Both the position numbers and the translations under genes were made by a program. The notes beneath the pieces were generated by a model, which ran no database searches, was not told the DNA's origin, and worked only from the letters and a program-made list of their open reading frames with translations. Below are positions 35,300 through 45,387 of a stretch of 64,000 nt of DNA, piece by piece (position 1 is the first letter of the stretch; every line of letters starts with the position of its first letter). Location of the stretch: contig CM030943.1 in NCBI GenBank assembly GCA_018136815.1, forward strand, positions 148,046-212,045, in the 5' to 3' direction. This DNA comes from Isochrysis galbana. Its lineage: Eukaryota > Haptophyta > Isochrysidales > Isochrysidaceae.

Positions 35300-36860
35300 T
35301 TTAGAAGTTGTTTGCATTTCTATTTCCCCTCCTTGCACAACTAACTTTATAGTTAGACGCGATGGAGCGCGCCGGCGCGCCTCTCCTCTCCTTCGGGCCC
35401 CCCGCCGAGGGCGGCCCCCCAGCCCCCATGGACCTGTCGCAATCGAAGCGACCGCGTCCGCCGTCAGAGGCCGAGCAGGTGTGTGCGACCCCGGTCGCAC
35501 CCCGCGGCCCGTGGCCTCGGCCACACCCGCCAAGACAGACATGCTGGCCCCCCACATGGGGGGTGGCAGTCTGTAGACCCCAACACACCACCTCCACGAC
35601 CACACTTCCTCATCCTCCATGGGCATGCCTTATGGCAGAGGCCCCTCTCACCCTGGTGACGGTCGCGCTGCCACGGCGGCGCGGCTCGAGACCGGGTGGC
35701 CCTCATGGGCACAACATACTGGTTGCAAGCATTGGCAAAACGCACAACACACACCCCTGTCAAGACAGGGAGGAATGGCCAGCGGTGAGCCGATGGCAAG
35801 ACCGGACTTCAAGAGCTGCACGCTACTCTCCCTCCCAATCTCTAGATCTCGCGATGCTCACCACCGATCAGCCCACCCCTGCCCCTCAGGAGCTAGACTC
35901 TGAAGAAGAAGACTCCAACATGGACACTGATGCCACGTACGACATGTCGTTCCACCAGGAGGGCGACCTCACTCTACTCGACACGACGGTCTACGCCGCC
36001 ATCGTCGAACTTCTGCTTGAGCTCGAGGGTGTTGACCCTGAGCCCGACTTCTGGGCCCGTTCCTCAAAAGGGCCATGGCACATCGGGGTGAATGAGGACT
36101 GCATGCAACAATTCAAAGCTCGCTACGGCGAGCAAACCACGATCAAGGTGCATAACGTTGACGTCAAGGTGAGGATCAAGATAGAAGCCATTGAGGACAA
36201 GCTCAACAAAAAGGGCCCCTCGTCGCGCAAGGCGCTGTACGAGGCACTCCAAGACGTGGCAGCCCACGTCGTGGTCGAAGCAGAGGGGCTGGCGCAAGCC
36301 TCCGTGATCACGCTGAGCGTCATCGTCAAAGCCGTCGAGAAAGAAGGATTCACGTTCCTCAAGGGGAACCAGGGAAGAAAACCCAAGCTCAAGACCCCGC
36401 GAGAACTATGCGCCCCCGTCTTTACGATCAACGACAAAGGCACGCTAACGCTGGGCATGAACCTGTCCGCGGTAGCGCAAGCGCTCCGCATAATGGATAG
36501 ACTCGCCTAACCGCGCACAACACAAAGCCGTGTCCCACGTCTCACCCGCCTACCTGCCCCCCGCCCTCAAAACTCCCCGCGATTTAACCGCCCACCTCAC
36601 GGACTCACGGACTCAACAAGAAAACATGGAAACCGATAGCCCGATGGCGCAGGAGGAAGGAGTGGAAAACCTATCGGGGATCGATCGGAGCACACCGCCT
36701 GCTGCAGGAAACCCCAAACACCCAGCCCCTAGGTAGTGCACGAGGGACGAGCCGCAAGGCAGGTGGAGGGGAGATGAGAGTAGCGGGCGTGGCAGCACAA
36801 TAAGGGTGCGTAGTCGCGCGCGCGGCGAGAATATTAAGAAGTTTTTTTTATTTTTATTTC
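35300..36860 (+). mobile_element. Short non-autonomous LINE with 5' leader, one ORF and 3' tail
   Basis: The unit starts with a leader (TTTCCCCTCCTTGCA near 35325, TATAGTTAGACGCG before the ATG), contains one open frame, and ends with a 3' region closely matching that of the LINE at 45388-46090. Shared parts are GCCGCAAGGCAGG, a TAGTGCACGAGGG-type block and the terminal GCGAGAATATTAAR followed by a T run. It has both LINE ends but lacks endonuclease and reverse transcriptase, so mobilisation would depend on a full-length element such as the one at 46100-51430. Confidence 0.65.
35362..36510 (+). CDS. LINE ORF1 protein fused to the C-terminal segment of ORF2
   Basis: The 382-codon frame has a Pro/Arg-rich start (MERAGAPLLSFGPPAEGG), a disordered region, then a folded part (DPEPDFWARSSKGPWHIGVN, EDCMQQFKARYGEQTTIKVH, NVDVKVRIKIEAIEDKL) that could be the RNA-binding ORF1 domain. 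Its last about 95 residues (SRKALYEAL..., GRKPKLKTPRELCAPVF, MDRLA stop) align with the extreme C-terminus of the LINE ORF2 at 45730-46071 (LKALYIIAW..., GRKPKIKKTIELSTPIF, AERLA stop). The endonuclease and RT between them are absent, yet the frame stays open. This suggests an in-frame fusion rather than simple decay. Confidence 0.6.
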   Translation: MERAGAPLLSFGPPAEGGPPAPMDLSQSKRPRPPSEAEQVCATPVAPRGPWPRPHPPRQTCWPPTWGVAVCRPQHTTSTTTLPHPPWACLMAEAPLTLVTVALPRRRGSRPGGPHGHNILVASIGKTHNTHPCQDREEWPAVSRWQDRTSRAARYSPSQSLDLAMLTTDQPTPAPQELDSEEEDSNMDTDATYDMSFHQEGDLTLLDTTVYAAIVELLLELEGVDPEPDFWARSSKGPWHIGVNEDCMQQFKARYGEQTTIKVHNVDVKVRIKIEAIEDKLNKKGPSSRKALYEALQDVAAHVVVEAEGLAQASVITLSVIVKAVEKEGFTFLKGNQGRKPKLKTPRELCAPVFTINDKGTLTLGMNLSAVAQALRIMDRLA

Positions 36861-37289
36861 CCCTCCTTGCAGCCACGAGCCACGAGTCACCGTCGCGTCG
36901 TCCTACATTCGCCCTCTTTGCCCTCGCCTCCTTTGTCGCCTCCCTTGTCGCCTGCTTGCCCCTCACCTGGCTTACCTCCTTGCGTGCTCCTCGCGTTTTT
37001 AGGCTAAGTCGAGCGTTTAGGTAGCGCCGGTGGCCTTGGCCATAGTGGGAGCTAAGGATCTCAAGACTGAGCTGGGACTATCCTTCAGTTGGTGGGAAGT
37101 CGGAAGTCCCAATCCTTCATTCACACTCGAAAGTTGTGTGGCTTTCAATCTCAGGGTCCTACAAATACACCGAAACCGTAGGACGCGGTCCTATAATGTA
37201 GGACGGAACTTTTTAGCCGCGCTAGCCCAGGGCCGCGGGGCGCCCAGATAACAAAAATACGCCAAGAGCAACACTTAACACAAAGCATC

Positions 37290-37645
37290 ACAACCCCGAC
37301 TTTAGTGGGGGGTGACTTTAACTGCGTAGAAAACGTAGCGGCCGACACGGCAGGCACGGGGCCAACTCCATATGCCAACGTGCATGGGGACAAATGGAGA
37401 GCCCTGATGAAAAACGCCGGACTGCAAGACGCGCACCGGACCACCGTACCCAAACCTCAAGAAAAGACTCAACGAAACTTTCCCGACAATTTCAAGTAGA
37501 AGACATCCAACAGGCCTGCCCCAAACCCGAACCCCGCGCTCTGAGGCTCTGAACTAGGTTCTTGGTAGTGCACCGGAGTCGGAGTCGGACCCCGGAAACC
37601 GAAGAAAGAGGAATGAAGGGGGGAAAGGGAGGAGGTGTAGGGAGG
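37290..37645 (+). mobile_element. LINE endonuclease fragment joined to a LINE 3' region
   Basis: Bases 37300-37499 encode GGDFNCVENVAADTAGTGP and NVHGDKWRALMKNAGLQDAH, matching the APE endonuclease of the LINE at 48324-51353 (GGDFNCVEDVERDT...). Directly after it, 37515-37645 matches that LINE's 3' untranslated region (GCCTGCCC, GGTAGTGCACCG, GGACCCCGGAAACCGAAGAA). The RT is missing, so this is a second type of internally deleted LINE. Bases 37000-37290 hold small palindromes (GTAGGAC...GTCCTAT) but no gene. Confidence 0.6.
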
Positions 37646-39037
37646 AGGGAGGGCATGTAAGGGCGGTCTCGTAGCAGTGACAAGGTAACCTAGACCTAGT
37701 AACTAGTAAGTAGGCGAGTAGCCCATAATCTTCCTTCAAAAATTTTTTTAGTTGAACCATGGATGGACCATGGACCATGGACATTTGATGGCTCAACTTG
37801 AGTTTGTCCCATATTCGACGGAAAGTGACCTGAGATGTGGTCGTTCTCTCCACATATCACATGCGAATCAACTCATGTGTTTGAAAGATTTTGATATCTC
37901 TAACTCAGGGTAAGTAAGAAGTACTCTGTTCATTAGTATTAGATGGTCCTGCGCGCGAGATTCGCAGTCGATCGGCGCAATCGCTAACTCGCTAAGATGC
38001 CGTCGCTCCTTCCCGCTCACTCGCAAGGCTTGGCCACCGCGCCAGCTGCCAGTGTGCCCAATCACCAATCGGATTCCAATCAATCATTCGTCATTCGGGA
38101 GGTAGTCCAGCCAAATAGCCCCTGATTCTATAGTCTATAGCACGCAGGCTCACCGCCAACAAACCAAAGATAAAAGAATGCAGGGGGTAGCGGGAGAGGA
38201 GTGAGAGTGTGGGGGATAGGCGATAGGCATCCCCTTGAGCGCGATGGGTCCCCCGCAGCTAGTAGTCGCAGCTCTTTTCTTCAGGCATGTTTTAATACTA
38301 TGCAGACTACAGTGTGCTATAACCATAAGCATATCGTCTGTGTCCGTAGTAGCAATAATAGCCAGGAGTTTTATTTTTGTTGGATCGTATGAATCCCATT
38401 CATTCCAGTCGCCCATGCGCATAGCACGAGGGCCGAAAACTAATGAATATGTATTTGATGCACCATAAGTCGTCCGCCGGTGACTCGTTGCGGTTGCGAT
38501 CGTAGAAGACAAAGTAGGACAAGTGTGAGTGCAAGCTGGACTCCTCGGACTGAACCTAGTGCAATAAACTAGGAACCAGCCGGAACTCGGGGAAGTAGGA
38601 GTTGTGATTCAGAATTTAGGCGAGATATGTCCCGACCTCATCGTCTTATTATCTTGCGCAGGACGGGCGATGTCCGAGTGAAGAGCAAGGGAGAGGCGGC
38701 TGAAAAGAAGTTGATGTGGAGGGACGCATATTACATATGATTGTGCGCCGGAACGTCAGCAGTCCCCGATGCTTTCTGAAAGGGCGATGAACGGATGAAC
38801 TATAAATGATGAATGATGGTGATCTTCAGCGAATGTGGCCGAAGAATGCTAGTCAGGGTCAATTCCTGGGTATGCTGGACGAGGCAGTGTGATTGTCCAT
38901 CCTTGGTGAGTGGTAGACAGAAGGAAAAGTCGAAGAACTTACTCAAGCATCCCAAATAGGCTTGCGTGTCAGGGTAAGCAATCCTCCCACGAGTAGCACG
39001 GTGTTAAGGTGTGCAACCCGAGTTGGTAATGGTGGAT
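37646..39037. other. Intergenic DNA without recognisable genes
   Basis: The composition is less GC-rich than elsewhere. A minus-strand frame at 38470-38360 (YGASNTYSLVFGPRAMRMGD, WNEWDSYDPTKIK) could be an exon, but has no supporting domain or neighbours. Two overlapping CCATGG-based short palindromes lie at 37757-37780. Confidence 0.4.
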
Positions 39038-39916
39038 CTAGTAGTCGGTAATGTCTTCCGGCTCAGAAATCTCCAGCTCCTCAGTGTAGCGGGTATGTGA
39101 ATCCAAGGACGATGCATCACTGACTCGCCCACTGAGTTCCTTCCTCCTTGTTCGCAAGAATGGCCGGAGGTGCCCCTTCGCAGACAAAAGTAGCTGTAGA
39201 GGCGCATACGAATACCCATCACACAACTCGTTCTCTAGCTGTGCGCCTGAGTGTTTGCCAGGGCAGCCCGAGAAGGTACTAGGCTGGAAGGCGGCGAACT
39301 CTGGCTCTCGGATGATCGCCAGCTGCTGAAGAGCCTCGGCAACGAGCTCCGCGCAAAAGAAGTGACCCCAGTCCCACGCCTTCTTTGGCGCGCCGAACAA
39401 CCGAGGAAGAGAATTCGCACGGATGACCATCTGCACCTTGGACATCGATTGGACTTGTAAGCTTCGGCTGACAGTGTACATGATGAATGACGCGAGTGCA
39501 TCAAACTGAGGACGACTCATCGGCGCACATTGGAGACGTCTTACGCCCACCCGCTTGAGAGACCTTTCTGTTCGAGCAAGACGAGCCTCAAGTGGAAAGA
39601 GAAGGACTCCCAGATAGCTGACCGCTTGGAAGAGGAGAAGCTGCCCTCGCCTTGGCGTCGAGCTGGTGGCGTTCTTGTACTTTTTGTCAACAAGGTCCCA
39701 GAGCGGCGAGTTCGGATCCTCGACGCGGATCACCATGGCTGAGTGAGACCATTCATTCTTTGAGAGCATTTCGCCGATTTCGGCCGAGCGTGTGAGAAGG
39801 ATGTCTCCGGTCTGCAGGCTGTCCAGCAGCTTGAGCGAGTCGATCGTCTCAGAGCTCCAGTTGGTGTCTCCGTAGAGATTTTGAGACTCCTCCGGCACCG
39901 ACTTGACGTGGATCAT
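39038..39916 (-). CDS. Permuted papain-like amidase/peptidase (YiiX/NlpC-P60-like)
   Basis: The 292-residue protein opens with LQTGDILLTRSAEIGEMLSK, then NEWSHSAMVIRVED, where the His of SHSAMV is the likely catalytic base. A strand/helix region follows (GQLLLFQAVSYLGVLLFPLE), and HFFCAELVAEALQQL supplies the nucleophile Cys. GDILL, then SHxA, then FCAELVA is the order of the circularly permuted papain-fold family that hydrolyses amide or acyl bonds. The C-terminus is Arg/Ser/Glu-rich and ends EPEDITDY. There is no signal peptide, and no introns are needed. Substrate is unknown. Confidence 0.72.
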   Translation of the reverse strand: MIHVKSVPEESQNLYGDTNWSSETIDSLKLLDSLQTGDILLTRSAEIGEMLSKNEWSHSAMVIRVEDPNSPLWDLVDKKYKNATSSTPRRGQLLLFQAVSYLGVLLFPLEARLARTERSLKRVGVRRLQCAPMSRPQFDALASFIMYTVSRSLQVQSMSKVQMVIRANSLPRLFGAPKKAWDWGHFFCAELVAEALQQLAIIREPEFAAFQPSTFSGCPGKHSGAQLENELCDGYSYAPLQLLLSAKGHLRPFLRTRRKELSGRVSDASSLDSHTRYTEELEISEPEDITDY

Positions 39917-40375
39917 CGCGACGATCGCACGCTAGTGGGGTCTTACGGTCGGCCCAGGATCTTGTGGATACGGCGGGGAGGTGAGGGAAGGAGAGAGGGA
40001 CGCCGAGCCCAAGTCCACGGCCGGCAGTGGCCGTGCTGGTGGTGCAGACAGAGGGGCGCAGCTCTCGCTCCTCCAATTTTCTACGACGCAGATGATGTCT
40101 CTCTCTCTCTCGATGGATGGATTCCAATGGAACCCTTGGCGAAGGTGAGGAGGAGAGCAAGGGACAGATCCTTTAAAGTGAGAGGGCCACTTTCTTCTCT
40201 GGTGCCCACTCCCCCCCCAGAGAGAGAGAGATGGAGAGATTGGTCCTCCAGCGAGAATTCTCCCTCGTGGAGAGAGCGAGCGAGCTCGGCGCGCAGGGAG
40301 GCACGGCGAGGCACGAGATGCACCGAGCTCAGCGCACACGTACGATCAACTACGGGCGTACCCTACAGACCTTTT

Positions 40376-40461
40376 ACGGTCAACCGCGAGCGCTTTCCCA
40401 TCTCGCTCGACGGGGAACGGGCCGGCTCGAGCGAGATGGGAAAGCGCTCGCGGTTGACCGT
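40376..40461. repeat. Perfect 35-bp inverted repeat with 16-base loop
   Basis: Left arm 40376-40410 starts ACGGTCAACCGCGAGCGCTT; right arm 40427-40461 is its exact reverse complement; the loop is CGGGGAACGGGCCGGC. A transcript from either strand would fold into a long perfect hairpin. It lies about 460 bases upstream of the papain-like gene start, in a region (39917-41596) otherwise made of CT/G-rich simple sequence without convincing genes. Confidence 0.95.
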
Positions 40462-41596
40462 ACCATCCGCGCGGGATCCTCATCTCGACCGCTCTGTCGA
40501 TTACTGCCCGTTCTCCTTGAGTACGACGAAACCTGTGGGGAGGGGGAACAGGCGAGACGCCTCCCTCCGCTTGGAGGGGAGGGGCTCTCGACGCCGGAGG
40601 CGATGTCCTCGGAGCGTCCGAGGAGGTTGGACACAAGTGGGGGGGAGAGGGGGGGGGGGAGAGGGAGGGGGAGGGAGGGGGAGGGAGGGGGACGGGGGAC
40701 GGGGGGGGGGGGGCACTCCCTCCTCCTCCTCGGCCTCGCTCGCGCTCCCCCTCTCGCGCCCGCCGACCGTCACTTCCCGCGCGGCTCCTGGCGGTCCCGC
40801 CCGCCCCCCCGCCCCTCCCCTCCCCCCCCCGGGCCCCCGCTTGATGCTCATCATCTGTATGTAGGTGCCCGCCCCGTCGTCTTGGTTGTGTATCCCCCCC
40901 CCCTTTTTGCCGATTTTTCTTTTCCCCTTCCCGCCTCATCATTGTTTCTTGCACGCGTGCCGCGCGCGCCCATTGATCGCCGCTCCGACATTTCGGCGCC
41001 GTGGCCCCTCGAGTGCCCTTGTTCCCGCGTCCCACCTGCTATCATGCCAACCGCCACCACGGGGACCCACCCGTGGCCGCCTTCCGCCTCCGTGCCGTCG
41101 TGTATCGTGTGTTCCTCCCCTCTCCCTCTCCTCATGCGCTTCCAAAGGGTGATACCTTTCATTCTACATCTATGCGACACCCAGCACCCGCCATCTCCAT
41201 CTCCGGCTGTGCAACATAGACAACCCTCCCCCCCCAAAGGCCAACTAGTCAGCCAAGCAAGCGGCGCCCGGGGCTAGGCTAGGAGCACGCCCCTATGCTA
41301 AATGGCCGCCCGCGACATTTTTCTGGTAGGCCGCCGACTTGTTCAAGTTTTCACTCCTAGAGATTAGTAGAAGCAGTGCTTTCATTGTTCACACACACAA
41401 ATTAGCTTGTAGTAGCAGTACTAGTAGATGTCCGGAATCTTTGCGGCCGTGCCATTACTCACAACTTCTCCGCGAGGAATGCCAATGAATACACGTATCA
41501 ATGGAGAGCGATATTGAGGATGATGCATGGAGAAAGGTACCTGCGCGCCGGACGCGAGACAGATAGCTTGCTCCACGAGGATAACTACTGCGGGCT

Positions 41597-43351
41597 TCAC
41601 CACTTGATCAAAACCCTAGGAGCCCAAATCAGGTTTTCTCCCGTACTCACCTCCTCAACTTCAAGCCCCGATTCCTCGCTGAGCATGCGCATCAAAAGTT
41701 CGTCGAGATGGCCATGGCGCGACTTATGTGCGAGAATGAGGCGTGGAAAATTTCCCAACCCAACTTGTCCGACCCCGCTTTCACCTTCATCAGTAGCTCG
41801 ACCCGGGTGGACATCCTCGGCGCATGGACTCGTGGCCGTGCCCATCTCTGCGTGCAAAGAACTCTTTTGTTGTTCAGCCGGACCACTTTGCTCAATGCTA
41901 CCCGCAGAGGCGGTGCTATCAGAACTCCGTGCCGTGTCCCGATGCATGAGCGAGCGCAGTAGCCGGCAAAATGGCAACACTCCCCGGCCTTCCGCCTGAT
42001 ACGCAATGTCCGCAGCAAGAATGAGCCCAACATCTGAGGGAGCGAAAGGCAAGGCTGCCTCTAGGCGATCGACAGGAGCCTCACTCGCGGCCTCAATGGA
42101 TGGTCCCAGTTGCGATGCGTCACGTGGAGAGTGCTCCTTCCCTGGAACACCACCTGACAAGGAGGTTTCAGGGGAAGTGTTGCGTTCCTCCCAGAATTCC
42201 ACCCAATCAAGCTTGGCAGCTTTTACTTGGCCGCCACAAGCTTCAAGGACTGCCCTGTTTGCTTCCAAATTCGAGCGCAAGAGAGGTAGCACGTCATGTT
42301 GATCAGTGAGCACGACTGAGGCGCCTAGGGCTGCTGCGGCAAGTCCGGCTACCCCTGTGCCAGCGCCAAGCTCCACCACCCATTTGTTACTAGTGGCTCC
42401 TACGTGGGCGCAACCCGACTCATTGCTCCGTTCTGCATCGCAAGGGTGCTGAGAAGCATTATTCCAGCCGCTCTCGATGCCACTATGCACGTCATGAGCA
42501 CGTAGCCCCGAGAGCAGATGAGGATTAGCAGCCAAGAAATACGCGAGGACTACGCCGCATTCCCATACCATCGTGCCTGTTCCAGTTCGCTCCGCTATGT
42601 GAACTCCCTCCGCACACGCCGTCGAGGTCAAGTGCAAGTGATGCACTCTCTGGTTGTCAAGATCGGGGCCAACTCTCCATTGCGAAATGGTAAGGCGCAC
42701 GTTGTTGATTATCATCTCTCGCTCATCCTCCTGCACGGCACATTCAAGGCACCTCAGTGAGACCACAGTTGCCATGTTGCAGAGCTCCCGTGTGCTTGTG
42801 GAGGAGAGGGCAATGCTTTCAACTGAAGGATACGCTCGGAAGCACACCTGGAGCATGAGATCTTCAGCACGCGCAAGATCGTCGCGCAGATCATTCAGCT
42901 CTGCTTCATCAAGCTGCAAAGCTGAGGGATGCGCTCGCACCATCTCGTTACTTGCGCAGAGAGCAGCTGGTTGCTCAGCAGCTGCCTCATCACGCTGTGC
43001 CGTGCCGGCTGCTTCAGTATGAATGGCGGCAAGAACGGCTCTCAGGTGGAGCACAGCATCGGCGAACCACCCAGCGTTCAGCGCAGCGCGGCCCAGCGTG
43101 AGGCGCGCTGGCAGGAAGGCCGGATCGAGCCTGAGGGCGACAGTGGCCTCCTCTGCCGCCTGCGTAGGCTGGTCCAACTCAAGGAGGCATTGAGCGAGCG
43201 CCTCCCGCGGGCGCGCCGAGAGGCGGTCGAGTAGAATTGCCTGCCGGAACACCGCCGCCGCGCACTCCACCTGCCCACCCTCGGCAAGAGACTCAGCGCG
43301 ACGGATGAGCGCCGCGGCAGACGCCGAGGAGCCCTCCATCATCGCCCTCAT
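41597..43351 (-). CDS. TPR-containing METTL21-type lysine methyltransferase
   Basis: The 584-residue protein has an N-terminal pair or trio of TPR-like helices (about 10-110: AAAVFRQAILLDRLSARPRE, ALAQCLLELDQPTQAAEEAT, ALRLDPAFLPARLTLGRAAL). The C-terminal half is a Rossmann methyltransferase of the Methyltransf_16/METTL21 family. Signs are MVWECGVVLAYFLA before motif I, WVVELGAGTGVAGLAAAALG (SAM binding), VVLTDQHDVLPLLRSNLEAN, and GLILAADIAYQAEG, the DxxY-like post-motif position. These enzymes methylate lysines of chaperones and elongation factors. About 60 residues (about 415-450) and an acidic Ser-rich insert (about 480-535) look disordered. The single-exon start at 43351 fits Met-Arg-Ala-Met. 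Confidence 0.82.
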   Translation of the reverse strand: MRAMMEGSSASAAALIRRAESLAEGGQVECAAAVFRQAILLDRLSARPREALAQCLLELDQPTQAAEEATVALRLDPAFLPARLTLGRAALNAGWFADAVLHLRAVLAAIHTEAAGTAQRDEAAAEQPAALCASNEMVRAHPSALQLDEAELNDLRDDLARAEDLMLQVCFRAYPSVESIALSSTSTRELCNMATVVSLRCLECAVQEDEREMIINNVRLTISQWRVGPDLDNQRVHHLHLTSTACAEGVHIAERTGTGTMVWECGVVLAYFLAANPHLLSGLRAHDVHSGIESGWNNASQHPCDAERSNESGCAHVGATSNKWVVELGAGTGVAGLAAAALGASVVLTDQHDVLPLLRSNLEANRAVLEACGGQVKAAKLDWVEFWEERNTSPETSLSGGVPGKEHSPRDASQLGPSIEAASEAPVDRLEAALPFAPSDVGLILAADIAYQAEGRGVLPFCRLLRSLMHRDTARSSDSTASAGSIEQSGPAEQQKSSLHAEMGTATSPCAEDVHPGRATDEGESGVGQVGLGNFPRLILAHKSRHGHLDELLMRMLSEESGLEVEEVSTGENLIWAPRVLIKW

Positions 43352-43429
43352 CTCTCGGCTTCCCTTCGTTCGATCTTCGATCTACTAGAGTAGGTTCTAG
43401 AATACAGGGTAAAAGAGTACTCCGTGTCC

Positions 43430-43490
43430 AGTCAATTCAATCAATTCCTGACACCCAAGTCCTCCCCCCTGGTATTTGGGTCAGGAAAGA
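43430..43490. repeat. CAATTCCTGACACCC...TATTTGGGTCA motif upstream of the methyltransferase gene
   Basis: CAATTCCTGACACCC, AGTCCT and TATTTGGGTCA occur here in order, and again with the same spacing at 55997-56037 upstream of the O-mannosyltransferase gene. The two arms GACACCCAA/TTTGGGTC are partly complementary. It is either a shared promoter module or the same repeat family inserted twice. Confidence 0.55.
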
Positions 43491-43929
43491 GAAGAGACGT
43501 GAGGCCCCCAATAACCAATAAGGAGGGGCACGTCTACTGCAGTGTTCCCTCTGGACTCGCACATGCTCAGAACACCTGTAGTGGACCGCGCGGACCACGT
43601 ATCGCGTTCCGCGGAGGCTCAGTCCGTGCGTCCATTCGCTTGCGGGAGGTGCAGAGTGCAGATGGAGATGGGCAGATAGACTGGATACAAGTGTTAGGTA
43701 CGTAGGTACGTGACCGGATAATACGGCTCCTGGTACCGAGGTCCGCGCGTGGCGGCGAGGGTGAGCGGGTAAAATTAAAATAATTGTAGAGAGACCGAAA
43801 CCTCAGGCCTGGTTCTTTTGTCTTTTGGCCGGCACCCTTGCAACTCGGGTACAAATTCTAACGACCCGCCCCGGAAGTAGGGTGCACGGGGTAATCGTAA
43901 TCCCCACCTCTTCTGCCCCACCCTCGAAA

Positions 43930-44763
43930 ACTGTTGTTATAGTTCTAGCGATGGAGCGCGGGCCGACCGCTCCCACCTCCCAGCCCCCCGCCGCCACGAC
44001 GCCCCACAGGGCCCGGGCCACAGGGGCCGCCCCAAGCCGCCGGAGCCGAAGCGCTCGTAGGCCCCTGCCCCACCGGACAACGACGTCGACATGGCCCCCC
44101 TGCCCGAGCCTCCCCAGCAACCACAGAAGCAGGAAACAGGCAGAGCCTTGTTCCCTGCAGACCAACAGAGCCAGACTCTGGCTCTGCCGCCTGCCTCCTC
44201 CTACTTGCCTCCTGACGGATCGAGCATGACCACCAGCTCGACATGCGAGGAGACGGAAGGGAAACGATCGGCGGGAGGCGCGGCGATGATGGCCGGGAGT
44301 GATGGAATGGCGGGCTGGACCACCTCCTCAGCAGAGGAAGGCGGGAGGACGGGCTTGGGCGAGGCCGAGCGTGAGGACGGGGCGGACATGGTTACAATGG
44401 TTAGGCGATTGGCGATTGGCGACGGATGGGCTAAGGCTGAGGGAGTGGAGACGGTGGCGGAGAGGGCGGGAGGGCAGAGGTGGAGAGGGTGATGGAGGAG
44501 ATGACGGTGGTGGAGAGGGCGGAGGTGGAGAGGGCGATGGCGATGGAGGGGATGACGGTGGCGGGGAGGGCGGAGGGCGGAGGTGGAGAGGGCGATGGAG
44601 GAGTCTCCGAGTGTCGCCCCATAGCGCTGCGTTCAGTGAGGCTCTGGGCGAGCTCGCGCCCGTCCGGTGTCGCCCCGTGTCGGCACAAGCGGTGCTCCCG
44701 CCGGTGCCCAGCCTCCCTCCACGCCATGTGCTTCCTATGCTCCGTCCTCTGTGCGCCTCGGCA
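43930..44763 (+). mobile_element. LINE 5'-end copy with start of first ORF
   Basis: TATAGTTCTAGCG then ATGGAGCGCG (43951) repeats the leader and start of the LINE at 35362. It is followed by a Pro-rich first-ORF-like region and a GGA-rich minisatellite-like stretch (44450-44600). The frame is not intact. The copy is interrupted at 44763 by the 6.9-kb TIR element; its continuation, if any, would be beyond 51663. Confidence 0.5.
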
Positions 44764-45387
44764 GTAAGGCGTGGAACTAGATAGCCACGATATCTAGCTA
44801 TCTAGTTATCCACCCCCGATTTTCACTATCTATATCTAGTTAGATAGAGCCGGGCACTATCTATATCTAGCTAGATGGCAATCGCCAATATCTAGATATC
44901 TAGTGAATAGCGGGCAGCGGGCAGCGGGCAGCGGGCCTCTTTAGCTGCTTATAGTCGAGTGCGGACGGACGGGCTTACAGCTGACAACAGGCACCGGCGG
45001 TCAGTGGACTGTGAGACGATCACGATCACGATTACATAGGGGCTCCTCACTCCTCACTAATCTTACTGACAATCAATCATAGTTGACTGCGGCCAAAAGC
45101 GCATGCTCCAGTGTTTCATCACTCTGACTCTGAGATGCTTTCAAGTCATCATGAAACTTGCTTGCTTTCGAGAACATGCGACATGCGTTCCACTCCCAGG
45201 AGCGTAGCCGAAGCGATGACCCGGGCGCGGGCGAAGGAGGAGAAGGATGGGTAGGTAGGGGGGCTCATGCCAACAACAGGCGGCAGCGAGGCCCTCCTCC
45301 TCCCCCTCCTCACGCCTCGAGCCAACGAGGGCAGCAGGCGAGCGAACAGCGGCACGTACAAACACAAGGCGGGGGAGGGGGGGGAGG

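Noticed and set aside
39881-41277. Two long plus-strand frames (327 and 348 codons)
   Set aside because: They run through antisense coding sequence, the hairpin and poly-G/C tracts, and have Arg/Gly/Pro compositional bias without any recognisable domain.
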